Below, in pieces: positions 46,052 through 55,142 of a stretch of DNA of 64,000 nucleotides. Source of the DNA: Paraburkholderia silviterrae (lineage in GTDB: Bacteria; Pseudomonadota; Gammaproteobacteria; Burkholderiales; Burkholderiaceae). The DNA is taken from NCBI RefSeq assembly GCF_004353915.1, contig NZ_SMRP01000004.1:294582-358581 (forward strand), given 5' to 3'. The stretch's first letter is position 1. Each line of letters starts with the position of its first letter. Position numbers and translations under genes: made by a program. The notes beneath the pieces are model-generated. The model ran no database searches and was not told where the DNA came from. It saw only the letters and a program-made list of their open reading frames with translations.

Positions 46052-47173
46052 ATGACCCGCCCTTCGCACCAGAAGGCCGCGCTTGCCGCTGCCTGCGCCG
46101 CCACGTTCGCCTGCCTGACCGCATCCGCCCAAGCCCAGTCCACCGTCACGCTCTACGGCGAGATCGACGCCGGCCTCGCCTACGCAAACAACGTCGGCGG
46201 CCACGCGCAATACCAGCTCACCTCGGGCCTCATCGACGGCAGCTTCTGGGGCCTGCAAGGCAGCGAGGATCTCGGCGGCGGCACGAAGGCGTTGTTCCGT
46301 CTCGAGCGCGGCTTCGCGCCCGCCAACGGCGAGGAGCGCAACGATCACCCGTACTACGTCGGCCTCGAATCGGAGTCGTTTGGCACGCTCACGCTCGGCC
46401 GCCAGTACGACTCGGTCCACGACTATTTCGCGCCGCTCACGCTCACGGGCAACGCAGGCGGCACCGCGTTCGCGCATCCCTTCGACAACGACAACGCCAA
46501 CAACACGTATCTCGCCGCAAACTCCGTGAAGTACGAGAGCCCGAAGTTCGGCGGCTTCACCTTCGGCGGTATGTACGCGTTCTCGAACGGCGCGGGCCGC
46601 TTCGCCGACAACCGCGCCTACAGCCTCGGCGCGAACTACTCGGGCGGTGCCTTCAGCGCGGGCGTCGCGTGGCTGCACAACAATGGCCGCGGCGCGAACG
46701 GCACGGGCGCGTACGAACCGTTCGCGCTGCCGGGCTCGGGAGACGCAGCGGGCTCGGTCATCGATACGTTCGTCGGGAAGCAGGACACTATCGGCGTGGG
46801 CGCGAACTACATCATCGGCGACGTGACGCTCGGCGCCGCGTGGTCGCGCGCGATCCAGACCGGCGTCGTCGATGCGGATAGCGGCGCGGGCCTGCCGTCC
46901 GTCGCCTTCAGCAACTACGAGCTCAACGCGGTCTGGCAGGTCACGCAGGCAGTGTCGCTCGCGGGCATGTACGTCTACACGAAGGCATCGGCGGCGCATT
47001 GGCACGAGGGCGGGGTGCAGGCGGTCTATCAGGTTTCGAAGCGCACCGACGTCTACGCCGAAACGGTCTACCAGCGCGCGAGCGCGGGCGCACCCGCGGT
47101 CATCAACGCGTTCGATCCCGCGAGCGGGCGCAACCAGCTCGTGGTCGCCACGGGTATCCGCCACCGCTTCTAG
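46052..47173 (+). CDS. Outer-membrane general porin (OmpC-like, Burkholderia type)
   Basis: A 373-aa precursor from the ATG at 46052; the longer frame lacks a signal peptide. Signal peptide ALAAACAATFACLTASAQAQ, then mature STVTLYGEIDAGLAY, the classic start of Gram-negative trimeric porins. Internal strands such as SFWGLQGSEDLGGGTKALFRLERGF and FGTLTLGRQYDS are family hallmarks, and the protein ends in Phe (HRF), needed for BAM-dependent assembly. Provides passive diffusion of small solutes. Confidence 0.93.
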   Translation: MTRPSHQKAALAAACAATFACLTASAQAQSTVTLYGEIDAGLAYANNVGGHAQYQLTSGLIDGSFWGLQGSEDLGGGTKALFRLERGFAPANGEERNDHPYYVGLESESFGTLTLGRQYDSVHDYFAPLTLTGNAGGTAFAHPFDNDNANNTYLAANSVKYESPKFGGFTFGGMYAFSNGAGRFADNRAYSLGANYSGGAFSAGVAWLHNNGRGANGTGAYEPFALPGSGDAAGSVIDTFVGKQDTIGVGANYIIGDVTLGAAWSRAIQTGVVDADSGAGLPSVAFSNYELNAVWQVTQAVSLAGMYVYTKASAAHWHEGGVQAVYQVSKRTDVYAETVYQRASAGAPAVINAFDPASGRNQLVVATGIRHRF

Positions 47174-47307
47174 GCATCCGCGTTCGGGCACGCGCCGCCA
47201 TCCGGAGGCGGCCAACGCAGATTCGGGCAATCAGAAAACCGGCCAGCGCATCCGCGAATGCGCTGCTACCATCGCCCGTTCGTCTTTCATCTTCGTCTTC
47301 AGCCCCG

Positions 47308-48114
47308 ATGCTCGCGCTCAAGCTCACGCTCGTCCCGCTCTTCCTGCTGTTCGTGTCGATGGCCGGCAGGCACTGGGGGCCGAAGGTCGCGGGCTGGCTC
47401 GCCGGGTTGCCCGTGATCGCGGGCCCCATTCTCTGGCTGCTCGTGATGCAGCACGGCGATGCGTTCGGCGCGCGCGCCGCCACGCTCTCGCTTTACGCGA
47501 TCCTCGCTTCCGAGTCGTTCAATTTCGCCTACGCCTGGACGTGCCGCGCGCGGCCCTGGTGGCTCGCGCTCGCGGTGGGGCTTGCTGCGTGGTTCGCCGC
47601 CGCGTGCGTGCTGTCGCACCTGCCGGTGTCGTGGCCGTGGGCGCTCGGCGTGGCGCTGGCCGCGACGCTCTTCGGCCAGACCTTCCTGCCGCGCAGCACC
47701 GTGGTCGCCGCCGGCGCGCCGCTTACGCGCACCGATCTCGCCGGGCGCATGGTTGCGGGCGCGGCGCTCACGCTGGCCGTCACGGCGATGTCCACGCGCC
47801 TCGGCCCCGTGTGGAGCGGGTTGTTCGCGGTGTTTCCGCTGCTCAGCAGCGTGCTGGCGGTGTCGTCGCATCGAGCGCACGGCGCGGCGTTCGTCATCGC
47901 GTTGCTGCGTGGGATGGTGCTCGGGCGATTCGGGTTCGCGGCGTTCTGTCTTGTGCTGTCGCTCACGCTCGAACATCAGGCGTCGACGCTGGCGTTCGTC
48001 GAAGCGGCGGCGCTCGCCATGCTGGTTCAGGCGACGAGTGCGCGCCTCGCACGGCTCAAGCGCGCGGATCCCGCGCAAAGCGGCGTGCGCGCCGATACCG
48101 TTTCCACGGAGTAA
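47308..48114 (+). CDS. Multi-pass inner-membrane protein
   Basis: A 268-aa protein from the ATG at 47308. About eight hydrophobic segments run through it (ALKLTLVPLFLLFVSM, GWLAGLPVIAGPILWLLV, ALAVGLAAWFAAACVL and so on). GWLAGLPVIAGPI and repeated PL/GP-containing segments are typical of a conserved proteobacterial membrane family of unknown function. No transporter motif recognised. Confidence 0.8.
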   Translation: MLALKLTLVPLFLLFVSMAGRHWGPKVAGWLAGLPVIAGPILWLLVMQHGDAFGARAATLSLYAILASESFNFAYAWTCRARPWWLALAVGLAAWFAAACVLSHLPVSWPWALGVALAATLFGQTFLPRSTVVAAGAPLTRTDLAGRMVAGAALTLAVTAMSTRLGPVWSGLFAVFPLLSSVLAVSSHRAHGAAFVIALLRGMVLGRFGFAAFCLVLSLTLEHQASTLAFVEAAALAMLVQATSARLARLKRADPAQSGVRADTVSTE

Positions 48115-48236
48115 TCGGCGGGTCGGCAGAAGAAGAGGGGGGAAGGGCGGGCTCGCGCGCCGGTGCCATGCGGCGCGAACCGTTACGGCGATCAATGCCA
48201 CCCCAAAGCCAGGAAAAAGGGGAAAAGGGGAAAAAG

Positions 48237-48384
48237 GCCCGGACAACATGTGTCCGGGCAAGCCGCCGGATCACCGGCGGCGGAGGTTTCCTGTGGGCGT
48301 GCCCCGCGCAACGCGAGGTTAACTAACGTGTTAGCACAAAGACTGACGGGCCCGCTCTCGAGTTCCATCGAGAGCGGGCCCGTC
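48237..48384. terminator. Cluster of hairpins between convergent genes
   Basis: Three stem-loops: GCCCGGACA-ACATG-TGTCCGGGC at 48237-48259, CCGCCGG-ATCA-CCGGCGG at 48263-48280, and a very strong one with 17-bp arms at 48345-48361/48368-48384 around a 6-base loop. They lie between convergent genes ending at 48114 and 48437. The last probably stops transcription from both sides; the first two could also be part of a small RNA. Confidence 0.6.
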
Positions 48385-48436
48385 TGGTGTCCTTCATACA
48401 GCGCGCCGCCGTGCGGGGCGCTGCCTTCGACTGCGA

Positions 48437-48745
48437 TTACTGGCCGAAGTAAACCGACTTGGCGTTCGTCGTCACGCGGCTGCCGGCTTGCGTCGAGCCG
48501 TTCGTCGAGGCGCCGTAGGCCGTGGCTTCAGCCGTTGCGTTTTGTTGCGCGACCTTCGCTTGCGCGGCTTGCAGGTCTTCCGGGTAGTACGGGCTCGAGA
48601 CGCCCGGGTGATAGCCGGCCTTTTCGAGTTGCACGAGTTCTGCGCGCACCTGGGCGCGGGTCACCGGCTGGCTTTCTTGAGCGAACGACAGGGCCGGGGC
48701 GGCAAGAACGGTAGCGGCAAGCGCTGCAGCAATCAGAGTCTTCAT
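48437..48745 (-). CDS. DUF4148-family secreted protein
   Basis: A 102-aa precursor from the ATG at 48745 with GGAGG upstream. Signal peptide MKTLIAAALAATVLAAPALSFAQ, then the DUF4148 core VTRAQVRAELVQLEKAGYHPG...YYPEDLQAAQAKVA. Small periplasmic proteins of unknown function, abundant in Burkholderia-group genomes. Confidence 0.9.
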   Translation of the reverse strand: MKTLIAAALAATVLAAPALSFAQESQPVTRAQVRAELVQLEKAGYHPGVSSPYYPEDLQAAQAKVAQQNATAEATAYGASTNGSTQAGSRVTTNAKSVYFGQ

Positions 48746-49036
48746 GGTCACTAACCTCCAAAATTTATCATTTGAACCGTAACAATCGGGTTGTTCGATT
48801 CGTTGATGCAACTTTATTGCAGCGCACTTCGAAGATAAATATCGGGATGCGGCAAACATCATTACCAAAATGAAGACAATTGCGGCTGGATTGGATACGG
48901 GATCGAATTGTTGGATGCACGCGCTCACGCGCGTGCGTCGCGTGCCCAGCGGTGAGGCAAAATAGTGCGCATGAGACCGCGCGCGGCGCGGTTCTCACGA
49001 CTTATGCAATCCCGCCAACCATCGAGGAGATATCCC

Positions 49037-49285
49037 ATGAAAAACGCGCTCGGCCGTCAGGCCGTGATTGCCGCCGCGCTGGCGGGGCTTGCGACGGCAG
49101 GCATCGCGCACGCCGACGACACCGTGAACTGCTATGGCGTCGCCAAGGCTGGTCACAACGATTGCGCGAGCAAGACCGGCGTGCACGACTGCGCCGGCGA
49201 GGCCAAGGTCGACGGCGACAAGGGCGACTTCAAGGCCATGCCGAAGGGAACCTGCGAAAAGCTCGGCGGCACGCCGGAAAAGTAA
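49037..49285 (+). CDS. bufA: Bufferin precursor (BufA, DUF2282)
   Basis: An 82-aa precursor; GAGGAGA stands before the ATG. Signal peptide to about AGIAHA, then four Cys (NCYG, NDCAS, HDCAG, GTCEK) in the spacing typical of bufferins. Bufferins are ribosomally made periplasmic copper-binding peptides whose Cys residues are modified by the BufB/BufC enzymes. Followed by bufB and bufC in the usual order. Confidence 0.9.
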   Translation: MKNALGRQAVIAAALAGLATAGIAHADDTVNCYGVAKAGHNDCASKTGVHDCAGEAKVDGDKGDFKAMPKGTCEKLGGTPEK

Positions 49286-49391
49286 GCCACGGCAAGAGCG
49301 GCGCAATGAGCAGCGAAACGCGTGGCGCAGCACGGCTCGATGCGAGCCTCAACACGACCGCTGCCGCTGGCATGCTCGCGACGTCCACACG

Positions 49392-50261
49392 ATGATGCAA
49401 ACCCCATCGCGCACCATTCCGGCACAAGGCGTTGGCATCGGTCTGCGTCACGCGCACTATGGCGCGTTCATGCAGGCGCCACCGTCGGTCGGCTGGGTCG
49501 AAGTCCATAGCGAAAACTATTTCGGCGATGGCGGCTACGACCTGCACGTGCTCGAAACGGTGCGCCGCGATCTGCCGGTGAGTCTGCACGGCGTAGGCCT
49601 CGGGCTCGGCTCGGCGGCACCGCTCGACGAGGCGCATCTCGCGCGTCTGAAGCGGCTCGTGGAGCGCATCGAACCCGCGCTCGTCTCCGAGCATCTGTGC
49701 TGGGGAGCGACGCCTCACGCCGCACTTCACGATCTCTTGCCGATGCCGCTCACGCAGGCGTCGCTCGATCATTTATGCGAGCGCGTCGCGCAGATGCAGA
49801 ACACGCTGCGCCAGCGCGTGCTGATCGAAAACGTCTCCACGTACGTGCGCTTTCGCGACGATACCTACTGCGAAACGGCCTTCCTCGCGGAGCTTGCGCG
49901 CCGCACGGGCTGTGGCGTGCTGCTCGACGTGAACAATCTGTACGTGAACCAATGCAATCACGGTGAGGACGCGCTAGAGGCAATGGCCGCGTTGCCGCGC
50001 GAGGCGGTGGGCGAGCTGCATCTCGCGGGGCATCGCGTGACGACGGCGGCGGTGATCGACGATCACGGCTCGCGCGTCGCGCCTGAAGTCTGGGCGCTCT
50101 ACGAGGCCGCGCTGCGCCGTTTCGGCCCGGTGCCCACGCTGATCGAATGGGACACCGCCGTGCCGCCGCTCGATGTGCTTCTCGACGAAGCGAGGCTCGC
50201 CCGCGAGCGCATGACACGCATCGCGCACGATCCGCTTGCGAGTGTGCAGGTGCACACATGA
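49392..50261 (+). CDS. bufB: BufB / DUF692 (MNIO) enzyme
   Basis: A 289-aa protein of the multinuclear non-heme iron oxidative enzyme family. [52 protein letters not shown] and ELHLAGH hold the His/Glu/Asp/Asn residues expected to bind iron on a TIM barrel. It modifies Cys residues of the bufferin. Coupled to bufC by an ATGA overlap. Confidence 0.92.
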   Translation: MMQTPSRTIPAQGVGIGLRHAHYGAFMQAPPSVGWVEVHSENYFGDGGYDLHVLETVRRDLPVSLHGVGLGLGSAAPLDEAHLARLKRLVERIEPALVSEHLCWGATPHAALHDLLPMPLTQASLDHLCERVAQMQNTLRQRVLIENVSTYVRFRDDTYCETAFLAELARRTGCGVLLDVNNLYVNQCNHGEDALEAMAALPREAVGELHLAGHRVTTAAVIDDHGSRVAPEVWALYEAALRRFGPVPTLIEWDTAVPPLDVLLDEARLARERMTRIAHDPLASVQVHT

Positions 50262-51067
50262 GCGCGAGTGAAACGCTGACGTCGCTGCAGATGGCCTTTG
50301 CAGCAGCGCTCGACGATCCGGCCGCTGATGCCGCGCTCGTCGCCCACCTTCGGCCCGCCGCCCCAAACGCTGCCTTGCAGGAGCGTCTTGGCCTCTATCG
50401 CGGCAACGTGCGCTCGACACGGCGCGCTGCGCTTGCGAGCGCATATCCGGTGCTCGCGGCGCTCGTCGGCGATGCTTACTTCGATGCGCTCTCGCGCGAC
50501 TATGCGAGCGCGCATCCTTCACGCGACGCCGATCTGAATCGCTTCGGCGCGGCCTTGCCGGCCTTCATCGAGCGCTATGAGACCGATGCGCGCTATGCGT
50601 GTTTCGGCGATGTCGCGCGTCTCGAATGGGCGTTGCACGTGGCCGCTTTCGCTGCCAATGCCGAGCCGCTTGGCGCGGCGCAGTGGCAGGCAATCGGCGC
50701 GGAGCGTCTCATGTCGGCGCGGCTCGCCGTGCATCCGGCGTGTGCCGCGCTCGCCTCGCGCTACGCGGCGCTCGCGATCTGGCGCGCGCATCAGTACGAC
50801 GATCAAAGCCTCGACGACACAAGCCGCAACGCATGGCCCGAACACATCGATACGCCGGGTTGGACGCTCGTCGTGCGTCCGCGCTGGCGTCCCGCTGCGC
50901 TGGCGCACACACATGCCGCGCACGAGGCGTTCGTGGCGCTCCAGCGCGGCGCGACGCTCGATGACGCGCTCGAATGCGCGTTCGCCATCGACGAGGCGTT
51001 CGACTTCGGGAGCCAATGGCGCACGTGGATCGAGGCGGGCGCGATTGTCGGCTTGCGTGAGGACTGA
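50258..51067 (+). CDS. bufC: BufC / DUF2063 partner protein
   Basis: A 269-aa protein that overlaps the bufB stop (ATGA). The N-terminal half ([12 protein letters not shown]..., [61 protein letters not shown]) is the DUF2063 DNA-binding-like/peptide-recognition domain of BufC proteins, which present the precursor to BufB. No DoxX-type bufD follows. Confidence 0.9.
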   Translation: MSASETLTSLQMAFAAALDDPAADAALVAHLRPAAPNAALQERLGLYRGNVRSTRRAALASAYPVLAALVGDAYFDALSRDYASAHPSRDADLNRFGAALPAFIERYETDARYACFGDVARLEWALHVAAFAANAEPLGAAQWQAIGAERLMSARLAVHPACAALASRYAALAIWRAHQYDDQSLDDTSRNAWPEHIDTPGWTLVVRPRWRPAALAHTHAAHEAFVALQRGATLDDALECAFAIDEAFDFGSQWRTWIEAGAIVGLRED

Positions 51068-51119
51068 AACGTTCACGCGCCGCTCACACCCATTGAGACA
51101 GCAACTTGAGCGCAATCAA

Positions 51120-51166
51120 ATATTACCCGGGTGATATTGCGTCCTGTAATTTACCCGGGTAGTATT
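51120..51166. promoter_or_regulatory. Pair of ACCCGGGT palindromes upstream of DUF2239 gene
   Basis: TATTACCCGGGTGATATT at 51121-51138 and TTTACCCGGGTAGTATT at 51150-51166, with the CCCGGG centres 28 bases apart. They lie 30-75 bases before the gene, a position suited to operator control. A third, partial site (AATACCCGGGCA) lies after the gene near 51899. Confidence 0.6.
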
Positions 51167-51195
51167 CGCTCCGTGAATCGACACAGGAGCAAGAC

Positions 51196-51834
51196 ATGAC
51201 ATCGACGAATGAGCTCATGCCGCAAGGCGCGGGCGTTACGGCTTTTGCCGGCACGCGGCTGATCGCGCGCGGCGCGCCGCTCGACGTGGCGCTGGCGGTG
51301 AAGGCGGCACTGGAGGGCGGCGAGAGTGCATCGGTACTGGTGTTCGACGACCGCGACGCGAGGCCGGTGGAATTCGATCTGCGCGGCAGGCCCGCAGATG
51401 TGGCCGCGCGCCTTGCCGCCGACGCGGCATGGCAATCCCAGACCGAAGACAGCGCACAGGTACAGCCGGATGAGCCCGGCGCAGATGCTCCGCGCGGCCG
51501 CGGCCGGCCCAGGCTCGGTGTGGTGGCGCGCGAGGTCACGCTGCTGCCGCGGCATTGGGACTGGCTGGCGGAGCAGCCCGGCGGCGCATCGGTGGTGCTG
51601 CGCCGGCTCGTGGATAGCGCGCGTCATGCGAGCGAGTCGAAGGACCGTGTGCGGGCGTCGCGTGAAGCGGTGCATCGTTTCATGACCGCGATGGCGGGCA
51701 ACCTGCCGGGCTATGAGGAAGCGCTGCGCGCGCTGTATGCGGGCGAGCGCGCGCGCTTCGAGGCGTGGAGCGTGGACTGGCCTGAGGACGTGCGCGACTA
51801 TGTGCGGGAGTTGGCGCAAGGCGCGTTCGCTTGA
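51196..51834 (+). CDS. DUF2239-family protein
   Basis: A 212-aa protein; AGGAGCAAG precedes the ATG. AGTRLIARGAPLDVALAVKAALEGGESASVLVFDD...VEFDLRG and RGRGRPRLGVVAREVTLLPRHWDWLAEQPGGASVVLRRLVDSARH are the hallmark segments of DUF2239. The C-terminal part is helical. Function unknown; the RGRGRPRL segment suggests nucleic-acid contact. The paired palindromes upstream suggest autoregulation. Confidence 0.85.
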   Translation: MTSTNELMPQGAGVTAFAGTRLIARGAPLDVALAVKAALEGGESASVLVFDDRDARPVEFDLRGRPADVAARLAADAAWQSQTEDSAQVQPDEPGADAPRGRGRPRLGVVAREVTLLPRHWDWLAEQPGGASVVLRRLVDSARHASESKDRVRASREAVHRFMTAMAGNLPGYEEALRALYAGERARFEAWSVDWPEDVRDYVRELAQGAFA

Positions 51835-52078
51835 GGCCGCAGCCTGCCGGCGCGGCGTCACTATGAGTCGCGCCGGTTCCAGGAAAAACAACGTAGAAAA
51901 ATACCCGGGCAAAAAAAAGCCGCTCAAGCCACAGGGGCATGAGCGGGAAGTCGGAGAGTTTACATTTACAACCTCTGCATGAACTGTCATGGGGTCACGC
52001 AGTAAGTTCAGTCTAAGTGCAGGGTCTCTCCGTCGCTATAGGAGAAGTCCGAAACTCCCGTCCGGCGGGGCTTTGCGT

Positions 52079-53314
52079 CAGGGCAATCGCATGAAGCTCA
52101 AAGGCCAAGGATCTTTTCGCGGTACGGATCGCTGGCGCTGGCTTTGAGCCTTCGATTCTTCAGTCCGGCCTTTGTGGTCGAGTCGCGTTTGAGCAGATTC
52201 AGCGCCATGCGGCGCAGGATTGCAAAGTTCTGCGCCGCGTTTTCAACCCGTACGCGGCATTGATCTTCGCCGAAGGCCACATCGAGCACCCAGTGCAGGC
52301 TGTTCTCAATGTGCCAGTGCGAACGTACTGCATGAGCCACGCGTGCCGCCCGGGCTGGCAGGCTGCTGATGTAGTAGCGCCGCTGGGTCGACACGCTCGC
52401 ACCGCATTCACGTGTGGCCTCGATCATCACCACTGTGCGCAGCCCCGGCCAGCGGCCGGTGACCTTGCCCGGCCACGCGCGGCTGATGTCCTGCACCACA
52501 CAGCGGCGCGTCTCGATGCGCCCGTGGTCCTTGTCACACTCCCGGTACTCGTCGAACGTGCCTGCATGCAGTTGCGGCCAGCGCTCCAGTGCCGCGAAGA
52601 CGCCACGTACCAGTGCGCCCAGCGCACGCTGATTGTCCTTGACGGCCAGTACGTAGTCGGCCTGTGCGTCGACAATTCTCTGTGCGATCTGCGTCTGGCA
52701 GCCCATCGCGTCGATCGTGACGATGGCGCCCTTGAGCAGCAGCGCATCAAGCAGTGCGGGAATGGCCGTGATTTCGTTGCTGTGACCGGCCGTGCGCTGC
52801 TGTCCCAGCACCACGCCCAGGCCGCAGCCATATGCCGATACCAGGTGGATCGCCCGCGCGCCGTCATGATGCGAGCCGCGTACTGTCTTGCCGTCGATGG
52901 CCACCACCTGATCGTGCAGCGCCGGGCACAGCGGGGCCACCCAGCGCATGAAGCAGGCCTCGAATTCTCGGGCATCGAGTGCGGCAAACACGCGCCCAAA
53001 CGTGTCGTGAGAAGGCACGCCGCTGGCCAGTGGCACATAGCGGCGCAGCCAGTCGAGTTTCGCTTCGGCCCACAGCTGGATGGCGACCCAGCTATCGGCG
53101 CCTGAGAGAATCGCGCACAACGCCACCAACAGCATTTCCTGCAGGTGGTGCGCGGGTGTGCGGCTGCGTGGATCGCGCAAATCGCCAAAGGCTTCCTCGA
53201 TGCTCAGCACTTCATGCATGACGTCGTTTCCGGGGAAAAACCCGAGTAAACGCGTCATGCGGCGGGTTTGCAAACTTTGTGTCATACCCTTTTACATTTC
53301 ATGCGATTGCCCTG
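52079..53314 (-). mobile_element. Intact ISAs1-family insertion sequence
   Basis: A 1236-bp element with perfect 17-bp terminal inverted repeats CAGGGCAATCGCATGAA (52079-52095 and, inverted, 53298-53314). The flanks are an exact 10-bp target duplication GGCTTTGCGT at 52069-52078 and 53315-53324. One transposase gene fills it. The intact ends and duplication indicate a recent insertion, between the DUF2239 gene and the permease. Confidence 0.95.
52098..53285 (-). CDS. ISAs1-family transposase (DDE, H repeat-associated type)
   Basis: A 395-aa DDE transposase. DLRDPRSRTPAHHLQEMLLVALCAILSGADSW at the start, VVAIDGKTVRGSHHDG with the first Asp, IVTIDAMGCQTQIAQ with the second, and HWHIENSLHWVLDVAFGEDQCRVR with the Glu are all present. 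Start at 53285 with AAAAGGG upstream. No frameshift or stop, so it should be active. Confidence 0.93.
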   Translation of the reverse strand: MTQSLQTRRMTRLLGFFPGNDVMHEVLSIEEAFGDLRDPRSRTPAHHLQEMLLVALCAILSGADSWVAIQLWAEAKLDWLRRYVPLASGVPSHDTFGRVFAALDAREFEACFMRWVAPLCPALHDQVVAIDGKTVRGSHHDGARAIHLVSAYGCGLGVVLGQQRTAGHSNEITAIPALLDALLLKGAIVTIDAMGCQTQIAQRIVDAQADYVLAVKDNQRALGALVRGVFAALERWPQLHAGTFDEYRECDKDHGRIETRRCVVQDISRAWPGKVTGRWPGLRTVVMIEATRECGASVSTQRRYYISSLPARAARVAHAVRSHWHIENSLHWVLDVAFGEDQCRVRVENAAQNFAILRRMALNLLKRDSTTKAGLKNRRLKASASDPYREKILGL

Positions 53315-53525
53315 GGCTTTGCGTGCCATGGCCGGCATGCGCCCCGCACGCGCGGCGCGCTGTTTCGTCCGGCACACAGGCGCGCACGTCCGCCTTGCCA
53401 CGTCGTTTGCGGCTCCGTACACTCGCGCGTGATTTCTCCCCCACAAAAGACAAAACCAGACCACGCCGGCAGCCGATGCAGTCACCGGTGCATCACGGTC
53501 AACAATGGCACAAGAGGAGCCCCCT

Positions 53526-54830
53526 ATGTCCGATTCCTGGTTTCCCCGCTGGCGCGTGCAAGCGAGCGGCGCGCAGAACGTCGTCGCGCCCGACGAGCGC
53601 CTGCCCTGGCCGCAGATGTTCGCAATGGGCGTGCAGCACGTCGTCGCCATGTTCGGCTCGACGGTCCTCGCGCCGCTGCTCATGGGCTTCGATCCGAACC
53701 TGTGCATTTTCATGTCCGGTATCGGCACGCTGCTGTTCTTCGTCCTCGTGGGCGGGCGCGTGCCGAGCTATCTCGGCTCGAGCTTCGCGTTCATCGGCCT
53801 CGTGATCGCGGTCACGGGCTACGGCGGCCACGGGCCGAACACCAATATCCCGGTCGCGCTCGGCGGCATCATCGCGTGCGGCGTGGCCTACGCGCTGATC
53901 GGCGTGCTCGTTTCGGTCATCGGCACGAACTGGATCGAGACGCTCATGCCGCCCGTCGTGACCGGCGCGATCGTCGCCGTGATCGGCCTGAATCTCGCCC
54001 CCACCGCCGTGAAGGGCGTGAGCGCCTCGGAGTTCGATGCGTCGATGGCGCTCGTCACCATCCTCTGCGTGGGCGGCGTGGCCGTCTTCACGCGCGGCAT
54101 GCTGCAGCGCCTGCTGATTCTCGTGGGCCTCGTGATTGCCTACGTGATCTATGCGATCGTGACCAACGGCATGGGCCTCGGCAAGCCGATCGACTTTGCG
54201 ATCGTCGCGAACGCCGCCTGGTTCGGCCTGCCCAAGTTCACCGCGCCCGTGTTCGATCCGCACGCGATGACGATGCTCGTGCCCATCGCCGTGATCCTCG
54301 TGGCGGAAAACCTCGGCCATATCAAGGCCGTCTCCGCGATGACGGGCCAGAACCTCGACCGCTACATCGGCCGCGCGTTCATCGGCGACGGCCTGGCCAC
54401 CATCGTCTCGGGCTTCCTCGGCGGCACGGGCGTGACGACCTACGGAGAGAACATCGGCGTGATGGCTGTCACGCGGATCTACTCGACGCTCGTGTTCGCG
54501 ATCGCCGCGATCATCGCGCTCGTGCTCGGCTTCTCGCCGAAGTTCGGTGCAGTGATCCAGACGATTCCGGGGCCGGTGCTCGGCGGTGTGTCCATCGTCG
54601 TGTTCGGTCTCATTGCCGTGACGGGCGCGCGCATCTGGGTCGTGAACAAGGTCGACTTCTCGGATAACCGCAACCTGATCGTGGCCGCCGTCACGCTCGT
54701 GCTCGGCGCGGGCGACTTCTCGCTCAAGCTCGGCAATTTTGGGCTCGGCGGCATCGGCACCGCGACTTTCGGCGCGATCATCCTCTACGCGCTGCTGCGC
54801 AAGAAGCCGGCGCAGGGAGCGGTGGTTTAA
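53526..54830 (+). CDS. NCS2-family nucleobase (uracil/xanthine-type) permease
   Basis: A 434-aa transporter from the ATG at 53526 with GAGGAG upstream. LPWPQMFAMGVQHVVAMFGSTVLAPLLMG is the NCS2 opening; VAENLGHI and FLGGTGVTTYGENIGVMAVTR are the substrate-binding motifs of UraA/RutG-type carriers, with the key Glu residues. About 12-14 transmembrane segments. Uracil is the most likely substrate. The IS ends about 200 bases upstream, so its normal promoter may be displaced. Confidence 0.9.
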   Translation: MSDSWFPRWRVQASGAQNVVAPDERLPWPQMFAMGVQHVVAMFGSTVLAPLLMGFDPNLCIFMSGIGTLLFFVLVGGRVPSYLGSSFAFIGLVIAVTGYGGHGPNTNIPVALGGIIACGVAYALIGVLVSVIGTNWIETLMPPVVTGAIVAVIGLNLAPTAVKGVSASEFDASMALVTILCVGGVAVFTRGMLQRLLILVGLVIAYVIYAIVTNGMGLGKPIDFAIVANAAWFGLPKFTAPVFDPHAMTMLVPIAVILVAENLGHIKAVSAMTGQNLDRYIGRAFIGDGLATIVSGFLGGTGVTTYGENIGVMAVTRIYSTLVFAIAAIIALVLGFSPKFGAVIQTIPGPVLGGVSIVVFGLIAVTGARIWVVNKVDFSDNRNLIVAAVTLVLGAGDFSLKLGNFGLGGIGTATFGAIILYALLRKKPAQGAVV

Positions 54831-54910
54831 GGTCGGTTGAAGGCGGCGCCTTCGAGCGCCAAAGGCGCGCTGAGCGCCGCGCCCAAACGCGCGTGAGCTC
54901 GCGCGCATGA

Positions 54911-54952
54911 AAAACGCGACGCCTTTTTCGAAAGGGCGTCGCGTTTGTTTTT
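54911..54952 (+). terminator. Strong terminator after the permease
   Basis: AACGCGACGCC at 54913-54923 pairs with GGCGTCGCGTT at 54935-54945, extended by TTT/AAA pairs near the loop, and is followed by TGTTTTTG. It also serves minus-strand transcripts through the AAAA run at its other side. Confidence 0.8.
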
Positions 54953-55040
54953 GCGCGCGCGGCTTCGTGCGTTTTTACGGGCGTTTCTTCGCGAGCGTCT
55001 TTGCGCGCGTCTATGTGGGCTTCTTTATGATCTCGCCGCG

Positions 55041-55100
55041 CCGACACGCCGACACGCCGACACGCCGACACGCCGACACGCCGACACGCCGACACGCCGA
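55041..55100. repeat. 8-bp microsatellite CCGACACG
   Basis: Seven uninterrupted copies of CCGACACG from 55041 to 55096, with partial copies after. Lies downstream of the antiporter gene (which ends at 55143 on the minus strand). Copy number is likely to vary between strains. Confidence 0.9.
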
Positions 55101-55142
55101 CCACGCCGACCGCGCCGCGCGCATCGCGGCGTGCTCGCGCGC

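Noticed and set aside
46034..47230. 398-codon minus-strand frame over the porin
   Set aside because: Composition is that of an antisense shadow (Arg, Ala, Val-rich); the porin on the plus strand is unambiguous.
55041..55100. Possible CRISPR array
   Set aside because: Units are 8 bp and contiguous, with no spacers.
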